Assembly: GCA_963781805.1 (NCBI GenBank)
Contig: CAWAHF010000004.1
Coordinates: forward strand, 3,658,001 to 3,722,000
Source: JAFGPL01 sp963781805
GTDB taxonomy: Bacteria > Bacteroidota > Bacteroidia > Bacteroidales > UBA10428
Direction of reading: 5' to 3'
DNA length: 64,000 bases
Shown here: positions 35,303 through 44,009 of the stretch, one piece after another
Layout of the letters: every line of letters begins with the position of its first letter
Numbering within the stretch: position 1 is the first letter of the stretch
The notes under the pieces: model-generated
What the model was told of the DNA's origin: nothing
Databases searched by the model: none
Seen by the model: only the letters and a program-made list of their open reading frames with translations
Position numbers and translations under genes: made by a program

Positions 35303-38300
35303 ATGAAGAGGTTTGATATGTACGGATGGATTAAATATTCTACGCTTGGCAGATTGGTGGTATTTGCATGTTTAACATTTTTTTTCTTACCTACATTTTC
35401 ACAGCAAAAAAAGCACCTTCATGATCAATATCGGTTTAGTTCGCTTTCGGTAGACGACGGATTGAGCAATAATCGTGTATGTGCCGTTGTTCAGGACAAA
35501 AACGGTTTCATGTGGTTTGGTGTAAGAACAGGAATTTCGAAGTTTGACGGATATAAAATAATAAATTACGATTATTATCGTACAGATACTTCAGAAGAAA
35601 AATTCAAACAAATCAGGGAATTAGTTTCCGATAGATATGGAAATTTGTGGGCTGCAGGTGAGAGTGGCATCTGTAAATATAATCCGATGCTTGATAAGTT
35701 CGAACTCCTGGATGATCCTGATAATCATGGAAGAATTGTCAGATCTTTGGGACTTGCAGAAGATCATGATGGAATCATTTGGTTTACAAATTCTCATGAA
35801 ATAGTAAGTTACAATCCGATAACAAAAAAATTCAACTATTATATTTCCGGTTCAAATAGTCCGGAATCTTTGCCAGATGGAACACCTGTGAAAATTCTGG
35901 TGGACAAAGAGAATAATATCTGGATTGGTTATCAGAATGATGGTGTGGTATACTTCGAAAGAGATAAAAACAAATATACGCACTTTTTGGCAGATGGGAA
36001 TCCTGGTTCATTGGGAGAAAATCTCATTGAGAGAATATACCAGGACAATGATGGAAATTTATGGATTGGATTTAATAATAAGGGATTTTCAAAATATTTG
36101 TGGGATAAACGACAATTTAAAACCTATTTTCCGGACTCAGAAAACTCTGAAAGTGGTAGAGTTAGGGGAATTCTAAAAGATACTAAGGGCAATTTCTGGC
36201 TGGGTACTATGGCAGGTTTATATTTATTCGATGAATATAATGAAAAATTCTATTGGTACGCTCACAGTAGCCACCCGGTTTCCAGATTATCGCATAACTC
36301 AATACAGTGTATCTATATTGATAATCAGGAAGATCTTTGGCTTGGAACGTATGCCGGCGGTGTATGTTATACAAATTTAAATACTACCGGTTTTGTAAGA
36401 TATGATTACTCTCCTATACAAAGTCCGTATTTTCTTAATGATAAAAATGTTTATTCTATTGCTGTAAATCATGACGGTAATTTATGGATTGGTACTGAAA
36501 AAGGCGGACTAAACTTTTTAGACAGAGAAACCGGAAAGTTTTCGTCCTATACATATATTTCTGGCAACAAAAATTCAATACAGAGCAATAATGTCAAAGA
36601 TATCCTGGTTGATAAATTAAATAATATATGGTATGCAACCTATGGCGGAGGTTTTGGCTATTATGATACAAAAACAGGAAAATTTACCAATTATCTTCGT
36701 ACGGAACAAAATCCGGAAGGATTTCCGGTTAACCGGATTTATAGTCTGTATCTTGATCCGAACAATTTCGATAAGTTATGGTTGGGAACTATTGAAGGTC
36801 TTTATTCTTTTAACATCAAGGACCAGAGTTACGAAAAGATTACACCTGAAACTGCTAAATATACAAGTACACCAGAAATTAATTCTCAAATATTTACATT
36901 TAACCATTACCAAGACAGGCTGTTTATCGGCACGAACAAACTTATTATCCTTAATCTGAAGGAAAATAAATTTACTACATTCAATCAGATTTCAGGGATT
37001 AATATTTCTTCAGTAAACTTTATCCTCGTTGATAATAAAGGCTATGTGTGGTTAAATATTAACAACAAATACCTTGTTCGTTCTGATCCGGAATTCAGAG
37101 AAATAAAAATTTTTAAATCGGAAAACGGACTTCCAGAATTTGATTATTATGAAGCATGTGATGACAATTCGGGAAATCTTTGGTTAAGTTCAAACAAAGG
37201 CATCGTTGAGTTGATGAATATTGTAAACAATCAGGATACAGTAATTTCAAAAATATATACGAAATCAGACAATTTACAAAGCATTGAATTTCTTTATCAT
37301 TCCAAGGCAAAGGCTCCCGATGGTGAAATATTTTTCGGAGGTATCAATGGATTCAATTCATTTTATCCCGAAAAGATAGTAACGAATCCATACCCTCCGG
37401 AAGTTCATATTACCGGCCTGGAAGTAGCGAATAATGAAGTTCTTGTTAATCAGAAAATATATGGAAGTATCATTCTGGATAAGCCTGTGATTGATATGGA
37501 TTTTATTAAAATTCCTCACAGAATCAGGGTATTTAACATAAAATTTGTCGGATTGCATTTTGTTTCTCCCGAAAAGAACAAATTTGCTTATAAACTTGAA
37601 GGATATGATGATCAGTGGATTGAAACAGATGCTTCCGTTAGATTTGCTAGTTATTCCAATCTACGTGGGGGTACCTATAAGTTTAAAGTAAAGGCTGGCA
37701 ATAACAATGGGGTATGGTCAAATGAAAATAAAGTACTGACAATTAAGGTTATACCACCTTTTTGGAAAACCTGGTGGTTTTATATATCGGTAGGGGTTGC
37801 ACTCATTCTTATGGTACTTCTTTTTATAAGACAAAGAGAAAGACAACTTAAAAAGGATAAAGAAATTCTGGAGAAAAAACTGCAGGAAGGAGATATTGAA
37901 ATTAACAATCGTAAATCGGAAATTGAGAAACAGAAAAAAGCTATTGAAGAAAAGGAACAAGCTGAAAAAATGCACAAATGGTTTAATGAAGGATTAGCTG
38001 CATTTTCTGAAATTCTGAGTAAAGAAAAGAAAGATATCAGGAAACTTTCACAATCATTAATTTCCAAAATGGTCAATTATGTTGAAGCCGAGCAGGGAGG
38101 AATTTTTCTATCTGAGAGCATAGATGAAAATCAAGTACTTTTAGAACTGATGGCACATTATGCATATAATGCCGAAAAACTTGAACAGGTTTCTTTTAAT
38201 CCCGGCGAAGGTTTGATTGGCACGTGTTACCAGCAAAAAGAAATTTTGGTAATTGATGATTTACCGGATTCCTATGCTAAAATTAATTCAGGGCTTGGGG

Positions 38301-38695
38301 ATACCAAGTTGAAACATTTGCTTGTTATTCCACTTATTTACGATAACGAGCCTGTTGGTGTAATTGAAATTGCTTCATTGCAAAAGATTGAATCATCTAA
38401 AATTGAATTTATTGAAAAAGTTTGCGAGAGTATTTCTTCTGTAATTTCTTCAATTAAATCTAACAATATCATCAACGAAATGCTTATAAAAACTCAGGAA
38501 CAGAGTGAAGAATTGCATGCGCAGGAGGAGGAGATGAGGCAAACGATTGAGGAAATGAAAACTACTCAGGAAGATATACAGTTGCGCGAAAGGGATATGA
38601 ATAGCGAATTGAAGTCTTTAAAAGAACGGCTTATCAAACTAACAAAAATTAATGAAGAACAAAAAATCAAACTCAAACAACATTCACAAAAATAG
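35303..38695 (+). CDS. Propeller (Reg_prop/Y_Y_Y) membrane sensor with cytoplasmic GAF and coiled coils, no kinase
   Basis: 1130 residues. A signal anchor (about 17-34) is followed by a periplasmic double beta-propeller of Reg_prop repeats (about 50-720, many D-x-x-G-N-[L/I]-W-[I/L]-G units) and a Y_Y_Y domain (about 745-825). One transmembrane helix (about 830-848, WWFYISVGVALILMVLLFI) leads to a charged coiled coil, a GAF domain (about 905-1050) and a second coiled coil containing EEMRQTIEEMKTTQE. The periplasmic half is that of Bacteroidota hybrid two-component sensors, which sense polysaccharide fragments. The output half lacks His-kinase, HATPase, receiver, HTH or cyclase domains. It must therefore act through partners recruited by the coiled coil or GAF domain. 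No polysaccharide-utilisation genes adjoin it. Confidence 0.88.
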   Translation: MKRFDMYGWIKYSTLGRLVVFACLTFFFLPTFSQQKKHLHDQYRFSSLSVDDGLSNNRVCAVVQDKNGFMWFGVRTGISKFDGYKIINYDYYRTDTSEEKFKQIRELVSDRYGNLWAAGESGICKYNPMLDKFELLDDPDNHGRIVRSLGLAEDHDGIIWFTNSHEIVSYNPITKKFNYYISGSNSPESLPDGTPVKILVDKENNIWIGYQNDGVVYFERDKNKYTHFLADGNPGSLGENLIERIYQDNDGNLWIGFNNKGFSKYLWDKRQFKTYFPDSENSESGRVRGILKDTKGNFWLGTMAGLYLFDEYNEKFYWYAHSSHPVSRLSHNSIQCIYIDNQEDLWLGTYAGGVCYTNLNTTGFVRYDYSPIQSPYFLNDKNVYSIAVNHDGNLWIGTEKGGLNFLDRETGKFSSYTYISGNKNSIQSNNVKDILVDKLNNIWYATYGGGFGYYDTKTGKFTNYLRTEQNPEGFPVNRIYSLYLDPNNFDKLWLGTIEGLYSFNIKDQSYEKITPETAKYTSTPEINSQIFTFNHYQDRLFIGTNKLIILNLKENKFTTFNQISGINISSVNFILVDNKGYVWLNINNKYLVRSDPEFREIKIFKSENGLPEFDYYEACDDNSGNLWLSSNKGIVELMNIVNNQDTVISKIYTKSDNLQSIEFLYHSKAKAPDGEIFFGGINGFNSFYPEKIVTNPYPPEVHITGLEVANNEVLVNQKIYGSIILDKPVIDMDFIKIPHRIRVFNIKFVGLHFVSPEKNKFAYKLEGYDDQWIETDASVRFASYSNLRGGTYKFKVKAGNNNGVWSNENKVLTIKVIPPFWKTWWFYISVGVALILMVLLFIRQRERQLKKDKEILEKKLQEGDIEINNRKSEIEKQKKAIEEKEQAEKMHKWFNEGLAAFSEILSKEKKDIRKLSQSLISKMVNYVEAEQGGIFLSESIDENQVLLELMAHYAYNAEKLEQVSFNPGEGLIGTCYQQKEILVIDDLPDSYAKINSGLGDTKLKHLLVIPLIYDNEPVGVIEIASLQKIESSKIEFIEKVCESISSVISSIKSNNIINEMLIKTQEQSEELHAQEEEMRQTIEEMKTTQEDIQLRERDMNSELKSLKERLIKLTKINEEQKIKLKQHSQK

Positions 38696-38700
38696 TACTC

Positions 38701-39489
38701 TTATCCATCTTTAACTTTTCGGTTTTTTCCATCCATCAGAATTTCTTTAGCAGCTTCATATCCAATCTGAAAAATTTCTTTTCCTTTTTTAACATCAAAC
38801 AATCCATATTTTTTAAGTTTTTCAGGTTCAATAAAATAATCGAACAATTCTTTCTTTCTGTCAATCTCAGCTGCAATGGCCAAATGAAATGATCGCTCGG
38901 CTATATGAGCTATTCCCGTAATGTTATCCAATTTACCAATAGGATTAACATGTACACCAATTATTTTTTGACATCTGTTAAGTATTGGCATTACCGGCAA
39001 ATTGTCCATTATACCTCCATCGACATAAACTGTCCCCTTTGTCTTTTTAGATTCAAAAAGTATAGGTATACTTGATGAAGCAATTAATATATCTATCAAA
39101 GTTCCGGAATTGATATATTCCGGTTTCCCTATTTCGATATTAGTGACAGTCACAATCAGAGGGATTTTTAGTTCTTCGAAAGTTTTAACTCTTAGAGTGG
39201 ATTTTAAAATGTCTTCAAGTCCTGTGACTTTAAAAAATCCAGTCTTGGGGATGGTAATTCTGAAATACTCGGAAATTTTTTTATGCATCAGAATATCTAA
39301 TATTTCTTCAGGACTGTAACCGTCTGCATATAAAACTCCGGCAATGGATCCGGCGCTTACTCCGGAAATAATATCCGGTTTCATATTATACTCTTCCAGC
39401 GCTTTGAGTACTCCAAGATGTGCAAATCCCCTGGCTGCTCCGCCGCTTAAAACCAGACCTGTTTTATATTTTTTAAAAATCTTAATCAT
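38701..39489 (-). CDS. Patatin-like phospholipase
   Basis: 262-residue lipid acyl hydrolase with the Ser-Asp dyad. The oxyanion loop is SGGAARGFAHLGVL, the nucleophile elbow is GVSAGS (G-x-S-x-G), and the Asp is in DGGIMDN. No signal peptide and a compact patatin domain of the RssA type, so probably cytoplasmic or peripheral at the inner membrane. It converges with the sensor gene with a 5-bp gap. It is followed on the other side by a divergent dehydrogenase gene. Confidence 0.9.
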   Translation of the reverse strand: MIKIFKKYKTGLVLSGGAARGFAHLGVLKALEEYNMKPDIISGVSAGSIAGVLYADGYSPEEILDILMHKKISEYFRITIPKTGFFKVTGLEDILKSTLRVKTFEELKIPLIVTVTNIEIGKPEYINSGTLIDILIASSSIPILFESKKTKGTVYVDGGIMDNLPVMPILNRCQKIIGVHVNPIGKLDNITGIAHIAERSFHLAIAAEIDRKKELFDYFIEPEKLKKYGLFDVKKGKEIFQIGYEAAKEILMDGKNRKVKDG

Positions 39490-39594
39490 TGTTCAGATTA
39501 TACGTTTAAGTGAATAAAATTAGTCTAAAATTGAATTAATTAAACCAATTGTTTACTATTATGTTATAATAATAACAATTGAAAAATTTACGGA

Positions 39595-40602
39595 ATGAAA
39601 CTAAAGATTGCTTTTTTCGACACAAAACCTTATGATAAAGAATCATTTGATGAGTTGAACAAAAAATATGGTTATGAAATAAAGTATTTTAAATATCATC
39701 TTACATCGGATAATATTGTTCTTGCCCAGGATTTTGATGTGGTAATTATATTTGTAAACGATATTATCGATGCGCAGATGATTGATAAGTTGGTTGGGTT
39801 CGGAATAAAGTTAATTGCGCTGCGATGCTCAGGGTATAATAACATAGACTTGAAAGCTGCCAACGAGAGAATTAAAATTGTTCGTGTACCTGCATATTCA
39901 CCCAATGCCATTGCAGAGCATACTGTTGCTTTAATGTTATCACTGAACAGAAAGGTTCATCGGGCATATTTTCGCACACGCGATTCTAATTTTGCTTTGC
40001 ATGGGTTGCTGGGGTTTGATATGCATCATAAAACAGCGGGGGTTATTGGTACCGGGAGAATAGGTAAGGCGCTGATAAAAATTTTGAAAGGATTTGAGAT
40101 GAATGTGTTGGGTTATGATAAATTTCCGGATGAAGAGTATGCAGCAAAACAGGAGTTTAGCTATGTGGGACTTGATGAATTGTTTGCAAGGTCAGATATT
40201 TTATCTCTAAATTGTCCTCTGACCAAAGAAACAGAATATATAATTAACCGCAATACCATAAACAAAATGAAGAGGGGCGTGATGATTATTAATACCGGAA
40301 GGGGTAAGCTTATTCATACTTCACACCTTATCGAAGGTTTAAAATCCGGTAAAATTGGTTCAGCGGGGCTTGATGTTTACGAAGAAGAAAGCCGCTTCTT
40401 TTTCGAAGATCTGTCTGACAGAGTGCTTACCGATGATATACTGGCCCGATTACTTACCTTTAATAATGTGATTATAACTTCGCATCAGGGATTTTTTACC
40501 AAAGAAGCGCTATATAATATTGCTGAAACCACAATGGAAAATATACACAGTTTTATTGATAATGGAATAGTTAAAAACGAAGTTTGTTATAAGTGTCCAT
40601 AA
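39595..40602 (+). CDS. 2-hydroxyacid dehydrogenase, fermentative D-lactate dehydrogenase type
   Basis: 335-residue D-isomer-specific 2-hydroxyacid dehydrogenase. The NAD-binding motif is GVIGTGRIGKALIKIL, with Asp at the end of strand 2 (LGYDKFPD). Catalytic Arg lies in INTGRGKL, Glu in LDVYEEES and His in TSHQGFF. The SGYNNIDLKAA and SPNAIAEHTVALML segments are those of LdhA, which reduces pyruvate to D-lactate with NADH. It fits a fermentative or facultative lifestyle. Related enzymes accept other 2-keto acids, so substrate is inferred. It lies 77 bp upstream of rnr. Confidence 0.88.
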   Translation: MKLKIAFFDTKPYDKESFDELNKKYGYEIKYFKYHLTSDNIVLAQDFDVVIIFVNDIIDAQMIDKLVGFGIKLIALRCSGYNNIDLKAANERIKIVRVPAYSPNAIAEHTVALMLSLNRKVHRAYFRTRDSNFALHGLLGFDMHHKTAGVIGTGRIGKALIKILKGFEMNVLGYDKFPDEEYAAKQEFSYVGLDELFARSDILSLNCPLTKETEYIINRNTINKMKRGVMIINTGRGKLIHTSHLIEGLKSGKIGSAGLDVYEEESRFFFEDLSDRVLTDDILARLLTFNNVIITSHQGFFTKEALYNIAETTMENIHSFIDNGIVKNEVCYKCP

Positions 40603-40625
40603 TTCATTAGGTTTTACTTTCGGAT

Positions 40626-40654
40626 TTTGAATATCAATAATAAACATATCTTTG
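40626..40654 (+). promoter_or_regulatory. Candidate promoter of rnr
   Basis: TTTG at 40626-40629 and TATCTTTG at 40647-40654 with a 17-bp spacer fit the Bacteroidota consensus. The -7 box is 25 bp before the rnr start codon. Confidence 0.5.
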
Positions 40655-40679
40655 GAGAAATTTAATTTCTGATTTTTTA

Positions 40680-42827
40680 ATGAAAAGCAAACAAAATACA
40701 TCTAAGAAGAAAAAGGCATTTAAAAGCTTAAAAGATTTAACAGGTCAACTAATAGCTGTCTTCAGGAATTATCCAAAACAGACATTCAATTATAAACAGC
40801 TTGCCCGTGAATTACAGATTACAGACTATAAGGAAAAGAATATTATAAATGAAGCTCTTAAAAATCTAAAGAATTCTGGATATCTCCAGGAGGTTTATAC
40901 CGGGAAATACAAACTCAGATCAACCGGAGCAAATATCATTGGTAAAGTTGAAATATCAGCAAGCGGATATGGTTATGTTATTTCAGATACACTATCCGAG
41001 CCGGTTTTTATATCTCAGAATAACCTGCATCATGCATTGAGCGGAGATACTGTTAAAATTTATCTTTTTGCCACCAAAAAATCAAGAGGACCTGAAGGCG
41101 AAGTTGTTGAAATAATTAAGAGAGCAAGGGAAACGTTTGTGGGAGTTGTGGAGGTTTCCAGCCGGTTTGCATTTCTTTCTCCCGATAACAGGCATATGCC
41201 TTATGATATTTTTATTCCCATAGAGAAATTAAATGGCGTAAAAGACGGACAAAAAGCAATTGCTAAAATTGTGGAATGGCCGAAGAATGCCAAGAATCCG
41301 TTTGGTGAAATTATTGAAGTTCTGGGAAATCAGGGGGAAAATGAGACCGAAATGCATGCAATACTGGCTGAATTCGGATTGCCGTACAGATTTGCCCCGG
41401 AAGTAAACAGTGAAGCTGAAAAAATTTCTGATCAGATAAAAGACAAAGATATTTCAGAGCGAAGAGATTTTCGAAAAACGCCAACATTTACCATAGATCC
41501 GGAAGATGCTAAAGATTTTGATGATGCCCTTTCCCTATCCAGGCTGACAAATGGCAATTGGGAAGTTGGAGTTCATATAGCAGATGTAACTCATTATGTA
41601 AACCCCGGTACCATAATAGATAATGAGGCATTGGAAAGGGCAACTTCTGTTTACCTGGTAGATCGAACCATCCCTATGTTACCGGAAAGATTATCAAATA
41701 ATATTTGTTCTCTCAGGCCTCACGAAGATAAACTGTGTTTCTCGGCAGTATTTGAATTGGATGATGATGCAAATGTTATTCACGAATGGTTTGGAAGAAC
41801 CATTATAAATTCAGACAGGAGATTCAGTTATCAGGAAGCACAACTAGTTATTGATTCGGGAAATGGGGATTTAAAAGAGGAAATTCTCAGACTGCATATT
41901 CTGGCGCAAAATCTCAGAAATGAAAGATTCAAAAAAGGAGCCATATCATTTGAAAGAGATGAGGTGAAGTTTGAATTAGATGCCCAGGGACGTCCGCTCA
42001 GAGTTTTTTTCAGGGAATATGGTACAGCCAACGAATTGATTGAGGAATTTATGCTCCTTGCAAATAAACGTGTTGCCAGTCTGATTGGAGATGTGAAAGA
42101 CAAAAATCTGCGAAAGACCTTTGTTTACAGGGTACATGATAAGCCAAATTTTGAAAAACTCCAGAAATTTGCGCAGTTCATAAGTAAATTTGGTTTTAGG
42201 ATGAATTTATCGAACAGTAAAAAAATTGCTGAATCGCTTAACGGTATTCTATTGAATGTAAAAGGAACCAAAGAACAGGATTTGGTCGAGAATCTTGCTT
42301 TACGGGCAATGGCCAAAGCCATTTATTCAACAGATAATATTGGTCATTACGGATTAGGATTTCCTTATTATACTCATTTTACTTCGCCTATTCGCAGATA
42401 TCCTGATATGATGGTGCATCAATTGCTTGCAGATTATATGAATGGATCTTCATCCCAAAACAAAAAAATTTTTGATGAAAAATGCAAACATTCGTCTGAT
42501 ATGGAACAACTTGCTGTAGAAGCAGAAAGAGCTTCTGTAAAATTCAAACAGGTTGAATTTATGAGCGAGAGGATTGGACAAATTTTTGATGGTATTATTT
42601 CCGGAGTTACTGAGTGGGGTATTTATGTGGAGATTGTAGAAAACAAATGCGAAGGTATGATTCATTTAAGAAACCTTCAGGATGATTTTTATGAATACGA
42701 TGAGGACAATTATTGCATTACCGGAAAACATACTGGTCGAAAATTTCAGTTGGGAGATAACGTTAAGGTTGAAATAGTACGTGCAAACCTGCAAAAGAAA
42801 CAACTGGATTTTGCACTTTCAGTTTAA
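40680..42827 (+). CDS. rnr: Ribonuclease R
   Basis: 715-residue 3'-5' exoribonuclease of the RNase II/R family, degrading structured RNA. Order: Lys-rich N-terminus and winged-helix region (about 1-70), cold-shock domains (about 70-230), RNB catalytic domain beginning DFRKTPTFTIDPEDAKDFDDAL with the Mg-binding Asp cluster, then a C-terminal S1 domain (about 630-715). The RNB end motif HYGLGFPYYTHFTSPIRRYPD is intact. Length is typical for Bacteroidota RNase R. Preceded by its own candidate promoter; converges with the SiaC-like genes. Confidence 0.95.
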   Translation: MKSKQNTSKKKKAFKSLKDLTGQLIAVFRNYPKQTFNYKQLARELQITDYKEKNIINEALKNLKNSGYLQEVYTGKYKLRSTGANIIGKVEISASGYGYVISDTLSEPVFISQNNLHHALSGDTVKIYLFATKKSRGPEGEVVEIIKRARETFVGVVEVSSRFAFLSPDNRHMPYDIFIPIEKLNGVKDGQKAIAKIVEWPKNAKNPFGEIIEVLGNQGENETEMHAILAEFGLPYRFAPEVNSEAEKISDQIKDKDISERRDFRKTPTFTIDPEDAKDFDDALSLSRLTNGNWEVGVHIADVTHYVNPGTIIDNEALERATSVYLVDRTIPMLPERLSNNICSLRPHEDKLCFSAVFELDDDANVIHEWFGRTIINSDRRFSYQEAQLVIDSGNGDLKEEILRLHILAQNLRNERFKKGAISFERDEVKFELDAQGRPLRVFFREYGTANELIEEFMLLANKRVASLIGDVKDKNLRKTFVYRVHDKPNFEKLQKFAQFISKFGFRMNLSNSKKIAESLNGILLNVKGTKEQDLVENLALRAMAKAIYSTDNIGHYGLGFPYYTHFTSPIRRYPDMMVHQLLADYMNGSSSQNKKIFDEKCKHSSDMEQLAVEAERASVKFKQVEFMSERIGQIFDGIISGVTEWGIYVEIVENKCEGMIHLRNLQDDFYEYDEDNYCITGKHTGRKFQLGDNVKVEIVRANLQKKQLDFALSV

Positions 42828-42857
42828 AAATAAATTCTGATTTTAACCTGTAATTCG

Positions 42858-43238
42858 TTATTTTGAAAATTCAAGAACATTGAACTGTATCTTGAGCAGC
42901 GAACGGAATAACTCTCCTGTTTCCTGAATAATCTCATCATCTTCTTCATAATACCAGTTAACTTTAATAATTTTTTTGCCTGAATGCTTTACCTGTAGAT
43001 TTTTCAAAATATGAAACATCCATTTGCTCGAACTGGTATTCAGGTAATCGAAATATAAATCAAGAATCAGGAAATTTTTAAATTCCACCAGGTAATTTTC
43101 AATTAAATTGTTTAAATCCTGGTAATAATTAGCAGGGTCAATAAGATTGGAAGATCCTATGAGTTGAATTCTTTTTTCTGATTTATTTACTTCAATCAAA
43201 GGAGAATCAAATGTTTTCTTTTTCAGAATATCAGTCAT
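42858..43238 (-). CDS. SiaC-like (DUF1987) regulatory protein, copy 2
   Basis: 126 residues from the ATG at 43238 (an upstream ATG at 43271 would add 11 hydrophobic residues without family match). It matches the SiaC/DUF1987 pattern: short beta N-terminus, amphipathic N-L-I-E-N-Y helix, central D-L-Y-F-D-Y-L-N-T-S-S-S-K-W, then VNWYYEEDDEIIQETGE. In Pseudomonas, SiaC is phosphorylated at a Thr/Ser in this central motif by SiaB and dephosphorylated by SiaA, controlling a diguanylate cyclase. No SiaA, SiaB or cyclase gene is in this window. It lies immediately downstream of a paralogue in one leftward operon. Confidence 0.78.
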   Translation of the reverse strand: MTDILKKKTFDSPLIEVNKSEKRIQLIGSSNLIDPANYYQDLNNLIENYLVEFKNFLILDLYFDYLNTSSSKWMFHILKNLQVKHSGKKIIKVNWYYEEDDEIIQETGELFRSLLKIQFNVLEFSK

Positions 43239-43277
43239 ATCAAAAAAATAAAGGGTTAAAATATGCAACAAAGCAGA

Positions 43278-43652
43278 CTAAGCTGCAATAATATTGGAAG
43301 AGAAATTTAAAACAGAACGATATTTTTCTCCCATTTTAAGCACAAAATCATCCTGATAGCTCCAGTACCAGTTAATTTTTGGATTCACAAGCGCGGTCGA
43401 AATTTTTTCAAGTTTCTCCAGTATATGTTTCAGCCATTTGACCGATGATTTATTTAGTCGAAATAACCTGATATTAATTTTTCTTGTATTAGCAAAATAC
43501 CGCTTGAAAGTCAACATCCATCGGGTAACATTTTTGAATAACAATTCGGGACTTTTAAACTTATGGAGGCCAGAAATTTCAATAATTCCAGCATTTCCGT
43601 CGATAAAAACTGACGGGGATTTATCACTTCCTTCAATGTGATAATTGTTCAT
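43278..43652 (-). CDS. SiaC-like (DUF1987) regulatory protein, copy 1
   Basis: 124 residues, clearly related to the protein encoded just downstream: the central motif here reads R-L-F-R-L-N-K-S-S-V-K-W-L-K-H-I-L and the C-terminal one INWYWSYQDDFVLKMGEKYRS. The divergence around the phospho-acceptor motif (NKSSVK against NTSSSK), and the loss of acidic residues in the DDD/E region, suggest the two copies are regulated differently. No signal peptide or transmembrane segment. The upstream region is shared divergently with the RND efflux operon and contains the direct repeats at 43783-43812. Confidence 0.75.
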   Translation of the reverse strand: MNNYHIEGSDKSPSVFIDGNAGIIEISGLHKFKSPELLFKNVTRWMLTFKRYFANTRKINIRLFRLNKSSVKWLKHILEKLEKISTALVNPKINWYWSYQDDFVLKMGEKYRSVLNFSSNIIAA

Positions 43653-43782
43653 CTCCTACTTTATTCCAGATATACTAAATTATCTTATGCACACCATCTG
43701 TACAACTGTTCCGCAATGATATATATTACTACCCACCGGTGATTAATATCACCAGAATTTGTATGACAGCTTATTTTATTCA

Positions 43783-43849
43783 TTTACCGATAAAATAATT
43801 CTTTTTACCGATTTGTTTTATTTCGGTTGGAAACTGGAATTTACTTTTG
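43783..43849 (+). promoter_or_regulatory. LytTR-type direct repeat plus -7 box upstream of the RND operon
   Basis: TTTACCGAT occurs at 43783-43791 and 43804-43812, a 21-bp period. TACTTTTG (TAnnTTTG) lies at 43842-43849, 38 bp after the start of the second repeat. The nearest TTTG upstream of the -7 box ends 26 bp away, too far for a normal -33 box, which suggests an activator-dependent promoter. The same arrangement with identical distances occurs at 58451-58517. Transcription would start near 43855. The rest of the 43653-44009 intergenic region holds no gene. Confidence 0.7.
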
Positions 43850-44009
43850 TCTAAGTTTTGTGGTCTATTTCAGGAATCATAAAACCAAAATGTACTTAAG
43901 GTTGTTATCTACCTTGTGTTTTTAATGCAAAAAATCTGGTAATAAACTAAAAGACAAAAATTTGTCAGTAAACACAATTTGACCGTAAATTCAATATGTT
44001 TGCATTGGA

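Noticed and set aside
43995..44002. TATGTTTG as a -7 promoter box just before the TolC gene of the RND operon
   Set aside because: No TTTG or TTG at a usable distance upstream. The 43842 box with the direct repeats is a better-supported promoter.
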